Assembly (NCBI RefSeq): GCF_046156175.1
Contig: NZ_JAYLVL010000003.1
Location: forward strand, 248,001 to 312,000
Source of the DNA: Lacisediminihabitans sp046156175
Lineage (GTDB): Bacteria > Actinomycetota > Actinomycetes > Actinomycetales > Microbacteriaceae
DNA: 64,000 nucleotides
Reading direction: 5' to 3'
Shown: one piece after another, positions 51,752 to 59,224 of the stretch
Layout of the letters: every line of letters starts with the position of its first letter
Numbering within the stretch: position 1 is the first letter of the stretch
The notes under the pieces: model-generated
What the model saw: only the letters and a program-made list of their open reading frames with translations
The model's database searches: none
Told to the model about the DNA's origin: nothing
Translations under genes and position numbers: made by a program

Positions 51752-52777
51752 ATGAGCTGGCTCACCGATGTCGACGATGAAGACGACGACAAGTACGCGG
51801 ACTACGAGGCGCGCAATCGGCCAAACCCCAAGGGCAACCGGGCTCGCACCAAGATCCGACCGGAGCACACGGATGCTGTGACGGGACGGGTCTTCACCGT
51901 CGACCGCGGGCGATACTCCGTAATTGTCGGTGAGGGGACCCCCGAGGAGCACGCCGCGCTCGCCTCCCGCGCGAGCGAGCTGCGGAAGCAGCCGATCGTC
52001 ACGGGTGACTACGTCGATCTGGTGGGTGACACCTCTGGCGACGAGGGGACGCTGACTCGGATCGTGCGCATCCAGCCGAGAACCACGGTGCTTCGCCGCA
52101 GCGCGGATGACTCGGACGAGGTGGAGCGCATCATCGTCGCGAACGCCGACCAGATGCTCATCGTCGTGGCGGCAGCCAACCCGGAGCCGCGTCCGCGACT
52201 CGTCGACCGCTATCTCGTGGCCGCCTTCGATGCGGGGCTCACGCCGATCCTGTGCATCACCAAGACCGACCTCGCCGACCCCACCGGGTTTCTGGCGAAC
52301 TTCGCCGGGCTCGACATCACGGTCGTGCGAAGCGGGGTCGGGGCGATGCCGACCGCCGAGATCGCCGCACTGCTCGAGGGGCACACCACCGTGGCGGTCG
52401 GGCACTCCGGCGTCGGCAAGTCCACCCTCGTCAACGCCCTGGTCCCCGATGCGAACCGGGCTATCGGCCGGGTCAACAGCGTCACCGGACGCGGTCGCCA
52501 CACCTCCTCTTCCACTATCTCGTACCGGGTGGGCAGCGGCTGGGTGGTGGACACCCCCGGCGTGCGATCCTTCGGTCTCGGACACGTGAACACCGAGAAC
52601 ATCCTGCGGGCCTTCACCGACCTCGCGGCGATCGCCGAAGACTGCCCGCGTGGCTGCACGCACCTGCCCGATGCTCCGGACTGCGCGATGAACGAACGGG
52701 TCGCCGCCGGTGAGCTGGGAGATTCGGGCAGGCTGCGGCTGGACTCGTTCCAACGCCTGCTCGCCTCGCTCACCTAA
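51752..52777 (+). CDS. rsgA: Ribosome small subunit-dependent GTPase A
   Basis: 341 residues. A circularly permuted GTPase that helps mature the 30S subunit. Order of parts: OB-fold domain (about 40-115), G4 (CITKTDL, 168-174), G1 (GHSGVGKST, 217-225), G3 (DTPGVRSF) and a C-terminal zinc finger (CPRGCTHLPDAPDC, about 294-307). The order G4-G1-G3 is the mark of the family. It follows aroA after 3 bp and precedes hisN, a common actinobacterial arrangement. Confidence 0.95.
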   Translation: MSWLTDVDDEDDDKYADYEARNRPNPKGNRARTKIRPEHTDAVTGRVFTVDRGRYSVIVGEGTPEEHAALASRASELRKQPIVTGDYVDLVGDTSGDEGTLTRIVRIQPRTTVLRRSADDSDEVERIIVANADQMLIVVAAANPEPRPRLVDRYLVAAFDAGLTPILCITKTDLADPTGFLANFAGLDITVVRSGVGAMPTAEIAALLEGHTTVAVGHSGVGKSTLVNALVPDANRAIGRVNSVTGRGRHTSSSTISYRVGSGWVVDTPGVRSFGLGHVNTENILRAFTDLAAIAEDCPRGCTHLPDAPDCAMNERVAAGELGDSGRLRLDSFQRLLASLT

Positions 52778-52780
52778 CCT
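52775..52780 (+). promoter_or_regulatory. -10 box of leaderless hisN promoter overlapping rsgA stop
   Basis: TAACCT, whose TAA is the rsgA stop codon, 7 nt before the GTG at 52788. Confidence 0.4.
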
Positions 52781-52787
52781 TGATGCC

Positions 52788-53600
52788 GTGACCGAATACA
52801 GCCTGCAGTCAGACCTCTCCTTCGCCCGTCAGCTCGCGGACATGGCGGATGCCATCTCGATGGACCGCTTCCGCTCCGTCGACCTCGTGGTCACCACTAA
52901 GCCGGACATGACCCCGGTGTCGGATGCCGACCGGGCTGTAGAGACCGCCCTGCGCGCGGCGATCGCGGACAGCCGCGCGGGAGACTCCGTGCGCGGCGAG
53001 GAATTCGGCGTGGAACCGGGAGCGGGGGGCGACTCTCGCCGGCAGTGGATCATCGATCCGATCGACGGCACGAAGAACTACGTGCGGGGGGTGCCGATCT
53101 GGGCCACCCTCATCTCGCTGGCGATCGACGGCGTTCCCGTTGTCGGAGTGGTGAGCGCGCCAGCCCTCGGCACACGCTGGTGGGGCGCGACCGGCCAGGG
53201 TGCCTTTGTCAACGAACAACTCGGCGCCCTCCACAGCGACCAGGCCCGTCGCATCCACGTGTCCCAGGTGTCGGAGCTCGCGGATGCCTCGATGAGCCTG
53301 AGCGGCCTGACCCGGTGGGAGAACGCGGGCAGGCTCCCCCAGCTCCTGGAACTCACGCGGCACGTGTGGCGAACTCGCGACTACGGCGATATGTGGCCAT
53401 ACATGATGGTGGCGGAGGGCCTGCTCGAGGTCTCCGGCGAGTACGACCTTCAGGTCTACGACATGGCCGCCCTCGTGCCCATCGTGCGGGAGGCTGGCGG
53501 CACCTTCACCTCCGTCGACGGTGAGGACGGGCCGTGGCACGGCTCCGCCCTCGCCACCAACGGGTTACTTCACGATCGCGTGATCGCGGCCCTGGCCTGA
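52788..53600 (+). CDS. hisN: Histidinol-phosphatase, inositol monophosphatase family
   Basis: 270 residues. The metal sites of the inositol-monophosphatase family are present: GEEFG near residue 66, WIIDPIDGTKNYVRGVP near 87-103, and YDLQVYDMAALVPIVREAGG near 222-241. The IDPIDGTKN form and the position after aroA-rsgA match actinobacterial HisN, which removes phosphate from histidinol phosphate. A general inositol phosphatase is the alternative. GTG 52788 was chosen because upstream codons lie in rsgA and a TAACCT box sits 7 nt before it. Confidence 0.9.
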   Translation: MTEYSLQSDLSFARQLADMADAISMDRFRSVDLVVTTKPDMTPVSDADRAVETALRAAIADSRAGDSVRGEEFGVEPGAGGDSRRQWIIDPIDGTKNYVRGVPIWATLISLAIDGVPVVGVVSAPALGTRWWGATGQGAFVNEQLGALHSDQARRIHVSQVSELADASMSLSGLTRWENAGRLPQLLELTRHVWRTRDYGDMWPYMMVAEGLLEVSGEYDLQVYDMAALVPIVREAGGTFTSVDGEDGPWHGSALATNGLLHDRVIAALA

Positions 53601-53606
53601 GGCCGG

Positions 53607-54221
53607 CTAGGCGAAATCGACGACCTGCGCGGCGTCGAGACGCGGAAGACGGTTGCGGAATGCTCCTTCGCCCGGATGGCCGATGTTGACCACCATGAAG
53701 GACTTGAGCCGCCCGTCCGGGAAGAAGTCGGCGTCGAACGCTGCCGCGTCGAAGCCACTCATGGGACCGGCCGCGAGACCCTGCGCGCGCACGGCGAGCA
53801 CGAAGTAGCCGGCCTGGAGCGCGGAGTTGAGGCGAGCGGTGCTGAAGCGGGCATCCTCGTTGCCCTCGAAGACCTCCTCGAGCTGCGGCATGAAGGGCAT
53901 GACCGTCGACACGTGCTCGTGGAATCGGGAGTCGAGGGCGAGTACGGCGACGGCCGGCGCGGCGAGCGTCTTCTCCTTATTGCCGTCGGACATGTGCTGG
54001 ACGAGCCGTGCACGAGCTTCGGGGCTTTGCACGTAGACGACGCGGAGGGGCTGGAGGTTCGCCTGGGTGGGCGCCCATTTCGCGAGGTCCCAGATCTGGG
54101 AGAGCTCGGCATCCGTCACCGGGACGTCTGCGAAGGTGTTGGCGGTGCGCGCCTCGGTGAACAGCAGCGAGCGACCGGCGTCGTTCAGGGAGTCGAGGGC
54201 GGGAGCTGAGGAAAGAGTCAT
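53607..54221 (-). CDS. Nitroreductase-family protein, RutE/HadB-like
   Basis: 204 residues of the FMN-dependent nitroreductase fold in the malonic-semialdehyde-reductase-like (RutE) group: FTEARTANTFADVPV near residue 21, WAPTQANLQPLRVVYV near 49-64 (FMN phosphate region), and ARLNSALQAGYFVLAVRAQGLAAGP split at about 128-153. These enzymes reduce quinones, aldehydes or nitro compounds with NAD(P)H. It is divergent from a HxlR regulator whose likely operator overlaps the consensus -10 box TATACT of this gene, so induction by electrophiles or quinones is plausible. Confidence 0.88.
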   Translation of the reverse strand: MTLSSAPALDSLNDAGRSLLFTEARTANTFADVPVTDAELSQIWDLAKWAPTQANLQPLRVVYVQSPEARARLVQHMSDGNKEKTLAAPAVAVLALDSRFHEHVSTVMPFMPQLEEVFEGNEDARFSTARLNSALQAGYFVLAVRAQGLAAGPMSGFDAAAFDADFFPDGRLKSFMVVNIGHPGEGAFRNRLPRLDAAQVVDFA

Positions 54222-54248
54222 GGCAATCCGATCGTAAAGATGAAGTTA

Positions 54249-54263
54249 CTAGTATAAAACTAG
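54249..54263. promoter_or_regulatory. Operator between nitroreductase and HxlR genes
   Basis: CTAGT-ATAAA-ACTAG, a perfect 5+5+5 dyad that also contains the 8-bp palindrome TACTAGTA. It overlaps the nitroreductase -10 box (TATACT on the minus strand, 54251-54256). Proposed binding site of the HxlR-family protein. Confidence 0.55.
54251..54256 (-). promoter_or_regulatory. -10 box of nitroreductase promoter
   Basis: TATACT on the minus strand, about 30 nt before the ATG, so this gene has a short leader, unlike its divergent neighbour. Confidence 0.5.
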
Positions 54264-54286
54264 CTGCTTGTGTAACAGTAGCACTG

Positions 54287-54292
54287 TAGACT
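54287..54292 (+). promoter_or_regulatory. -10 box of leaderless HxlR-gene promoter
   Basis: TAGACT, 7 nt before the ATG at 54300. Confidence 0.5.
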
Positions 54293-54299
54293 GCATTCC

Positions 54300-54656
54300 A
54301 TGCCCGACCAGATCAGCGCCGAATCCGACCCGCGAATGTGCGACTCCGCGCTCGCGAGAGCGTTCGACTTTCTCGGCAAGCGCTGGAACGGGGTCATCCT
54401 CGGCACTCTCAAGACCGGAACGGCCGGTTTCGCCGAGCTCAAGAGAGCGGTCGTCGGCATCAGCGATTCGGTGCTCTCGGAGCGCCTCACCGAATTGGTC
54501 GCGGCAGGCATCGTGGAGCGGACCGTGGATGCCGGACCACCCGTGTCCGTGTCGTACCGGCTCTCGACCTCGGGGCTCGCCCTCCTGCCCGCGCTCGACG
54601 AACTCGCGGCGTGGGCGACGAGCAACCTCGCAAAAGCCCCGGCGGCTGCGCGATAA
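54300..54656 (+). CDS. HxlR-family transcriptional regulator
   Basis: 118 residues. A winged-helix HxlR (MarR-like) protein: CDSALARAFDFLGKRWNGVIL at the start, FAELKRAVVGISDSVLSERL as the recognition region and the wing VSVSYRLSTSGLALLP. Cys14 sits where redox-sensing members (YodB, HypR types) have their reactive Cys, so quinone or aldehyde sensing is possible. It is divergent from a nitroreductase gene with a dyad operator between. The message is probably leaderless. Confidence 0.9.
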   Translation: MPDQISAESDPRMCDSALARAFDFLGKRWNGVILGTLKTGTAGFAELKRAVVGISDSVLSERLTELVAAGIVERTVDAGPPVSVSYRLSTSGLALLPALDELAAWATSNLAKAPAAAR

Positions 54657-54707
54657 GATCGTTTGCGTCAGCCGGTTGTTCGGCTGCCGGAAGAAGGAGC
54701 GTTCCCC

Positions 54708-55061
54708 ATGCCCGCATCACGCGATCTCACCAAGCCGATCGCCGGCCTGGTCTTCGTGCTCGGCTGGGCCATCGGAATCACCCTGTGGTCGGTCTCCCAC
54801 CTCGCCCCCAATGCCGAGACCGGTGCCTTCCTCGTCGACATCGGCATTCTTGCCGTCTCGGTCGGCTTCGCGGCGCCCTTCCTCAAGACCACCAACGGCT
54901 TGGTGGCCGCCGTGATCCTCGCCCTCATCGGCATCGCGCTCTTCGCCTTCGGCGACTTCGTCCACGTGACCGTGATCACCTACCTGCTTCGCCTTCTCGC
55001 CCCGCTGCTCGCCGTGCTGACGCCGGTCTACAAGCTGCTCGACTTCCGCATCTTCGCCTAG
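54708..55061 (+). CDS. Small four-helix membrane protein
   Basis: 117 residues, unknown function. Four hydrophobic helices (about 10-30, 40-57, 62-82, 86-105) joined by short loops, with few charged residues inside. AAGAAGGAG lies 8 nt before the ATG. A TAAGAT box overlaps the stop of the HxlR gene, so it may have its own promoter. No family name could be assigned from the sequence alone. Confidence 0.72.
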   Translation: MPASRDLTKPIAGLVFVLGWAIGITLWSVSHLAPNAETGAFLVDIGILAVSVGFAAPFLKTTNGLVAAVILALIGIALFAFGDFVHVTVITYLLRLLAPLLAVLTPVYKLLDFRIFA

Positions 55062-55567
55062 GCGGTCCCCGGCGGCTTCCGTTCCGCGTCCCGGAAACCG
55101 AGCCGCTCGTAGATCCGTTCCGCGGGGTTTCCCACCGTCACGCCGAGGCTGAGGGCGGTCTCCCCCTCGTCCCGGAGAGCGGTTGCGACATCCGCCACCA
55201 GGGTGGTCGCGAGCCCGCGGCGCGTGTCGCGGTGACTCGTGAAGGTGAACGACACGAACGGGATCCTGGAGAGACGGGTGCAGATGATGGCGGCGCAGGG
55301 TGATCCGTCGTCCCGAACCACCTCGAGCCAGTGCTGCCGGAGGGGCTCCCCGTACTCCCCCGCCGCTGCGACCGAGAGCTCCCGGAGCGCGTCGTCGACG
55401 GTGTCGTCTTCGAAGTCGATGGTTGCGGTGTAGGCCTCCACCATGAGTTCCGCGATCGACGGGAACCGCTCATCCGTGATCACCCGCGTGGCGACCGGTG
55501 TCCGTGGAGGTGGGCGCAAAGAATCCAGGTCGAGGCGGAGGTACCGGCGCGGAGGCGATTCACCCAT
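55058..55567 (-). CDS. GNAT N-acetyltransferase
   Basis: 169 residues. GNAT fold: an N-terminal RVITDERFPSIAELMVEAY, a central strand FVSFTFTSHRDTRRGLATTLVADVA with the acetyl-CoA pyrophosphate loop (RRGLAT) and NPAERIYERLGFRD at the end. The substrate is not predictable. ATG 55567 lies 6 nt after a TACAGT box with no ribosome binding site. It converges with the small membrane protein, overlapping by 4 bp. Confidence 0.82.
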   Translation of the reverse strand: MGESPPRRYLRLDLDSLRPPPRTPVATRVITDERFPSIAELMVEAYTATIDFEDDTVDDALRELSVAAAGEYGEPLRQHWLEVVRDDGSPCAAIICTRLSRIPFVSFTFTSHRDTRRGLATTLVADVATALRDEGETALSLGVTVGNPAERIYERLGFRDAERKPPGTA

Positions 55568-55573
55568 GCCGAC

Positions 55574-55579
55574 ACTGTA
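55574..55579 (-). promoter_or_regulatory. -10 box of leaderless GNAT promoter
   Basis: TACAGT on the minus strand, 6 nt before the ATG at 55567. Confidence 0.45.
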
Positions 55580-55668
55580 GGCCGCACGACGCGCGAGTTG
55601 CACCCTTCTGCGGGTCGGACCGTGGTCCAGGTCGCCGAAGAGTGCAACTCACGCTGGAGGCGAGGGTG

Positions 55669-57078
55669 TCAGCGACCCCCGGCCGGAACGAGACCGTGCT
55701 TGCGGGCATCCGCCGAGTCCACGTCGCGCAGCGACACCCCGCGGGTCTCCCGCAGTGTGAGCACCGTCGCGGCGGTGATCACGCAGGCGATCACGATGTA
55801 GATGGCCACCGGCAGCCAGGACTTGTACTGCTGGAGCAGCGCCGAGGCGATGATGGGAGCGAGCGACCCGGCCAGGATCGAGGTGACCTGGTAGCCGAGG
55901 GAGACCCCGGAATAGCGCATCCGGGTCGGAAACATCTCAGACATGATCGCGGGCTGGCCGGCGTACATGAACGCGTGGAAGATCAGCCCGATCGTGATGG
56001 CGACGACGATGACCACGGGGTTCAGCGTGTCGAACATCGGGAAGGCGAAGAATGCCCAGGTGGCCCCGAGTACCGCGCCGATGAGGTAGATCGGCTTGCG
56101 TCCGAAGCGATCGGAGAGCCGACCGACCTGCGGGATCACCAGGAAGTGCACGACGTGCGCGATCAACAGGGCGAGCAGCAGCTGGCTGGTGTTGTACTGG
56201 TGCACCGTCACGAGGTACACGATCGAGAAGCTCACGATGATGTAGTACAGGATGTTCTCCGCGAACCGGAGCCCCATCGCCTGGAGCACGCCACGCGGGT
56301 ACTTCTTGAGCACCTCGGTCACCCCATAGCTGACGGCCTTCTCGGCCTCCACCTGGGCGCGGGCCTCGAGGAAGATCGGCGCCTCGTTGACGTGCGAGCG
56401 GATGTAGTACCCGATCACCACGATCACGGCCGAGAGCCAGAAAGCGACTCGCCAACCCCAGCTGAGGAACTGGTCGTTCGGCAGGATCCACGACATCGTG
56501 AGCAGCACCAGCGTCGCAAGCAGGTTGCCGACCGGCACCGCCGCCTGCGGCCAGCTCGACCAGAATCCGCGTGCCTTGTCGGGGCTGTGCTCGGCGACCA
56601 ACAGCACGGCACCGCCCCACTCGCCGCCGACGGCGAAGCCCTGGATGAACCGCAGCGCGACCAGGAGCGCCGGCGCCCAGTAGCCGATGGTGTTGTAGCC
56701 CGGCAGGCAGCCCATCAGGAAGGTGGCGACACCCACGAGGATGATCGTCACCTGCAGCGTGTGCTTGCGGCCGAGGCGGTCACCGATCTGACCGAAGACG
56801 ATCCCGCCGATCGGGCGAGCGACGAAACCGACGGCGTAGGTGAGGAACGCCGCGATGATGCCGTCGAGCTGGGTGCCCGCGTTCGGGAAGAAGAAGGTGC
56901 CGAAGACCAGGCTCGCGGCGGTCGCATAGAGGAAGAACTCGTACCACTCCACGACAGTTCCCGCCATGGACGCGGCCACGATCTTGCGAAGTCCCGAGGT
57001 GCTGGTCACGGCACCCGCCGAACCTTCCCCTGCGGCTCCCCCGCTCTCGGCCGTTCCGACGCTTCTGCTGACGTTCAT
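55669..57078 (-). CDS. MHS-family MFS transporter (metabolite:H+ symporter)
   Basis: 469 residues, 12 membrane helices. AASMAGTVVEWYEFFLYATAA-like first helix, motif FGQIGDRLGRKHTL after helix 2 and RFIQGFAVGGEWGGAVLL in helix 4 are typical of the MHS group (proline/betaine, shikimate, alpha-ketoglutarate importers). ATG 57078 follows GGAGGAGAG. The promoter TTGAGG-N17-AATACT has a dyad GCAC-N7-GTGC 11 nt upstream of its -35 box, identical in design to that of the hydroxybutyrate dehydrogenase gene on the other side of the LysR regulator. It probably imports the hydroxy-acid oxidised by that enzyme. Confidence 0.9.
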   Translation of the reverse strand: MNVSRSVGTAESGGAAGEGSAGAVTSTSGLRKIVAASMAGTVVEWYEFFLYATAASLVFGTFFFPNAGTQLDGIIAAFLTYAVGFVARPIGGIVFGQIGDRLGRKHTLQVTIILVGVATFLMGCLPGYNTIGYWAPALLVALRFIQGFAVGGEWGGAVLLVAEHSPDKARGFWSSWPQAAVPVGNLLATLVLLTMSWILPNDQFLSWGWRVAFWLSAVIVVIGYYIRSHVNEAPIFLEARAQVEAEKAVSYGVTEVLKKYPRGVLQAMGLRFAENILYYIIVSFSIVYLVTVHQYNTSQLLLALLIAHVVHFLVIPQVGRLSDRFGRKPIYLIGAVLGATWAFFAFPMFDTLNPVVIVVAITIGLIFHAFMYAGQPAIMSEMFPTRMRYSGVSLGYQVTSILAGSLAPIIASALLQQYKSWLPVAIYIVIACVITAATVLTLRETRGVSLRDVDSADARKHGLVPAGGR

Positions 57079-57158
57079 GTCGCTCTCCTCCAGTGTCGTC
57101 TCTGACACCTGTCGATGGGACCGCGCGTTCTTGACGGCGAGCGGTCGGGGCTTCACTG

Positions 57159-57187
57159 AGTATTGCTGCAGACCCGTCGTGCCTCAA
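57159..57187 (-). promoter_or_regulatory. Promoter of MHS transporter gene
   Basis: On the minus strand TTGAGG (57182-57187), 17-nt spacer, AATACT (57159-57164), followed by CAGT. The same AATACTCAGT occurs at the dehydrogenase promoter. Confidence 0.65.
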
Positions 57188-57198
57188 TGACCACTTGC

Positions 57199-57213
57199 GC
57201 ACATTTTATGTGC
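57199..57213. promoter_or_regulatory. LysR operator, copy 1
   Basis: GCACAT-TTT-ATGTGC perfect dyad (core GCAC-N7-GTGC), 11 nt upstream of the transporter -35 box and touching the LysR gene's own -10 box (CATACT, 57213-57218). Confidence 0.65.
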
Positions 57214-57218
57214 ATACT
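57213..57218 (+). promoter_or_regulatory. -10 box of leaderless LysR-gene promoter
   Basis: CATACT, 7 nt before the GTG at 57226; it shares its first base with the operator, suiting autorepression. Confidence 0.45.
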
Positions 57219-57225
57219 TGCAGAT

Positions 57226-58146
57226 GTGCTCGAGCCTGCCGCGACATCCGCCAATCCCGATGACCTTCTCGTGCTGCTCGCCGTCTCGCGTACGGGGCGA
57301 TTCACCTCTGCCGCAGACAGCCTCGGCCTCAACCACACCACAGTCTCGCGGCGCATCGCCGCGCTCGAGACGACGCTCTCCGGTCGGGTGCTCTCTCGCA
57401 CCGTGGGGGGCTGGGAACTGACCGAGCTGGGTCGGCGAGCAGTGCGTGCCGCAGAAGACGTGGAAGCGGCGATCGCGGGGCTCGGCAGCACCGGAGAAGA
57501 CGCCCGCCAGCTCAGCGGCGTGGTGCGGATGTCGGCCACCGATGGTTTCAGTGCCTACATCGCCACACCGGCCATCACCGCGCTGCAGCGGCAGCATCCG
57601 AATCTGAGCGTGGAGATCCTCACGGTGACCCGCCGGGCGATGCAGCACCGCTCCGGGCTCGATATCGAGGTCGTGGTCGGCGCGCCGCAGGTGCACCGGG
57701 CCGAAGCGGTGAAGCTCGGCGAATACGTTCTCGGCATGTATGCCTCACGCGACTACCTCGACCGCGTCGGCACCCCGGCGGATGCCGCGGAGCTGATGAC
57801 CCATCCGCTCGTCTATTTCGTCGATTCGATGCTGCAGGTGGACGACCTCGATGCCCCGCGCCGCCTCGTGCCGACGATGCGCGATTCGATCAGTTCCACG
57901 AACGTCTTCGTGCATGTGGAGGCGACGCGCGCCGGTTCGGGCATCGGCTTCCTGCCGTGCTTCATGGCCGACCGTCATCCCGACCTGGTGAGACTGCTGC
58001 CCGACCAGTTCGCGGAACAACTCCCCTACTGGATGGTGCTGCGCAGCGAATCACTGCGCCAGCCGGCGGTCGCAGCCGTGGCCGACGCCCTTCGGGATCG
58101 CACGGTTGCCTCCGAGGCCGAACTGCTCGGTCTCGCCAGTCGCTGA
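57226..58146 (+). CDS. LysR-family transcriptional regulator
   Basis: 306 residues from GTG 57226, which was chosen because CATACT lies 7 nt upstream; ATG 57187 or 57208 would place the start inside the operator. The HTH (about residues 10-65: DLLVLLAVSRTGRFTSAADSL and NHTTVSRRIAALE) is followed by the effector-binding domain with the periplasmic-binding fold. The gene lies between the MHS transporter (divergent) and the hydroxybutyrate dehydrogenase (convergent), both of which have the same dyad at the same distance from their promoters, so it is the likely activator of both. Confidence 0.9.
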   Translation: MLEPAATSANPDDLLVLLAVSRTGRFTSAADSLGLNHTTVSRRIAALETTLSGRVLSRTVGGWELTELGRRAVRAAEDVEAAIAGLGSTGEDARQLSGVVRMSATDGFSAYIATPAITALQRQHPNLSVEILTVTRRAMQHRSGLDIEVVVGAPQVHRAEAVKLGEYVLGMYASRDYLDRVGTPADAAELMTHPLVYFVDSMLQVDDLDAPRRLVPTMRDSISSTNVFVHVEATRAGSGIGFLPCFMADRHPDLVRLLPDQFAEQLPYWMVLRSESLRQPAVAAVADALRDRTVASEAELLGLASR

Positions 58147-58156
58147 GGCCGCGAGC

Positions 58157-58957
58157 TCAGCGAGCCGACCATCCGCCGTCCATGGTGTAGCTGGCGCCGG
58201 TGACCATCGCCGCCTCCCGCGAGGCGAGCCAGGCGACGAGGGATGCCACCTCTTCCGGCTCCACCAGACGCTTGATCGCGCTCTCGGTGAGCATGATGCG
58301 GCTCAGCACCTCGGATTCGGGGATGCCGTGCACCGCCGCCTGCTCCGCGAGCTGTTTCTCCACCAGCGGCGTGCGCACGTATCCCGGCGCGACACAATTG
58401 CTGGTGACGCCGTGTTCTCCCCCCTCGAGGGCGGTGACCTTCGAGAGACCCTCGAGGCCGTGTTTGGCCGCGACGTAGGCGCTCTTGAATGCCGAGGCGC
58501 GGATGCCGTGCACCGACGACACATTGATGATGCGACCGAAGCCGCGCGCGTACATACCCGGAAGCGCGGCACGGATCAGGAGGAACGGAGCCTCGAGCAT
58601 GAGCCCGAGGATGCGATGGAAGTCGGCCGGATCGAACTCCTCGATCGGACTGACCCGCTGGATGCCCGCGTTGTTCACGAGGATGTCGACGCCCGCGAGC
58701 GGAGTGGCGAGCGCTTCATCGGTGAGGGATTCCGCGTCGAGGAGGTCCACGGCCCAGGCGGAGCCGCCGATCTCGGCGGCGAGCGCTGCCGCGCCGGTGG
58801 CATCGACGTCCGCGACCACGACGTGGGCACCGCGTGCCGCGAGTGCGCGGGCCGAGGCCGCTCCGATGCCGCTCGCGCCGCCGGTGACGAGCGCTCGCAA
58901 CCCGGCAAGGGAACCGCCGTCAGGAGAAACGGCCTGGGGCACTGTTGAGCTGTTCAT
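58157..58957 (-). CDS. 3-hydroxybutyrate dehydrogenase (SDR)
   Basis: 266 residues. SDR motifs: TGGASGIG (25-32), Asp50 after the second strand (NAD preference), NNAG (95-98), and catalytic Ser148-Tyr161-Lys165. The stretch NCVAPGYVRTPLVEKQ is highly typical of bacterial D-3-hydroxybutyrate dehydrogenases, which oxidise 3-hydroxybutyrate to acetoacetate. AGGAAAGAG precedes the ATG. Its promoter and operator match those of the MHS transporter, which suggests that the pair imports and oxidises the same compound. Confidence 0.9.
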   Translation of the reverse strand: MNSSTVPQAVSPDGGSLAGLRALVTGGASGIGAASARALAARGAHVVVADVDATGAAALAAEIGGSAWAVDLLDAESLTDEALATPLAGVDILVNNAGIQRVSPIEEFDPADFHRILGLMLEAPFLLIRAALPGMYARGFGRIINVSSVHGIRASAFKSAYVAAKHGLEGLSKVTALEGGEHGVTSNCVAPGYVRTPLVEKQLAEQAAVHGIPESEVLSRIMLTESAIKRLVEPEEVASLVAWLASREAAMVTGASYTMDGGWSAR

Positions 58958-59014
58958 CGATTCTCTTTCCTGGCGGCGCTGGAGGAATGCCGAGACCGAA
59001 GACCCGACCTACTG

Positions 59015-59043
59015 AGTATTCCTGCACGCAAATATCGGGTCAA
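59015..59043 (-). promoter_or_regulatory. Promoter of 3-hydroxybutyrate dehydrogenase gene
   Basis: On the minus strand TTGACC (59038-59043), 17-nt spacer, AATACT (59015-59020), followed by CAGT, as at the transporter gene. Confidence 0.65.
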
Positions 59044-59051
59044 CGGCTCTT

Positions 59052-59079
59052 TTCGCACTTGCATTGTGCGAATTCGCAC
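59052..59079. promoter_or_regulatory. LysR operator, copy 2, with adjoining palindrome
   Basis: TTCGCAC-N7-GTGCGAA (59052-59072) contains the core GCAC-N7-GTGC (59055-59069), 11 nt upstream of the -35 box. The right arm is also the left half of a 14-bp perfect palindrome GTGCGAATTCGCAC (59066-59079), giving three half-sites in a row. Confidence 0.65.
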
Positions 59080-59224
59080 CGATTGGTGGACGCCGTAGCA
59101 CCCACAAATCACCGCGGCGCGTGACCTTGGTCCCCCGGCACCCGTTCATCCGGTGAGACACTTCTCACACAGTGCGGTGAGCGGCGCCGACGCTGTCGGT
59201 GGTTCCGGGCGTGAGGAGCGCGGC

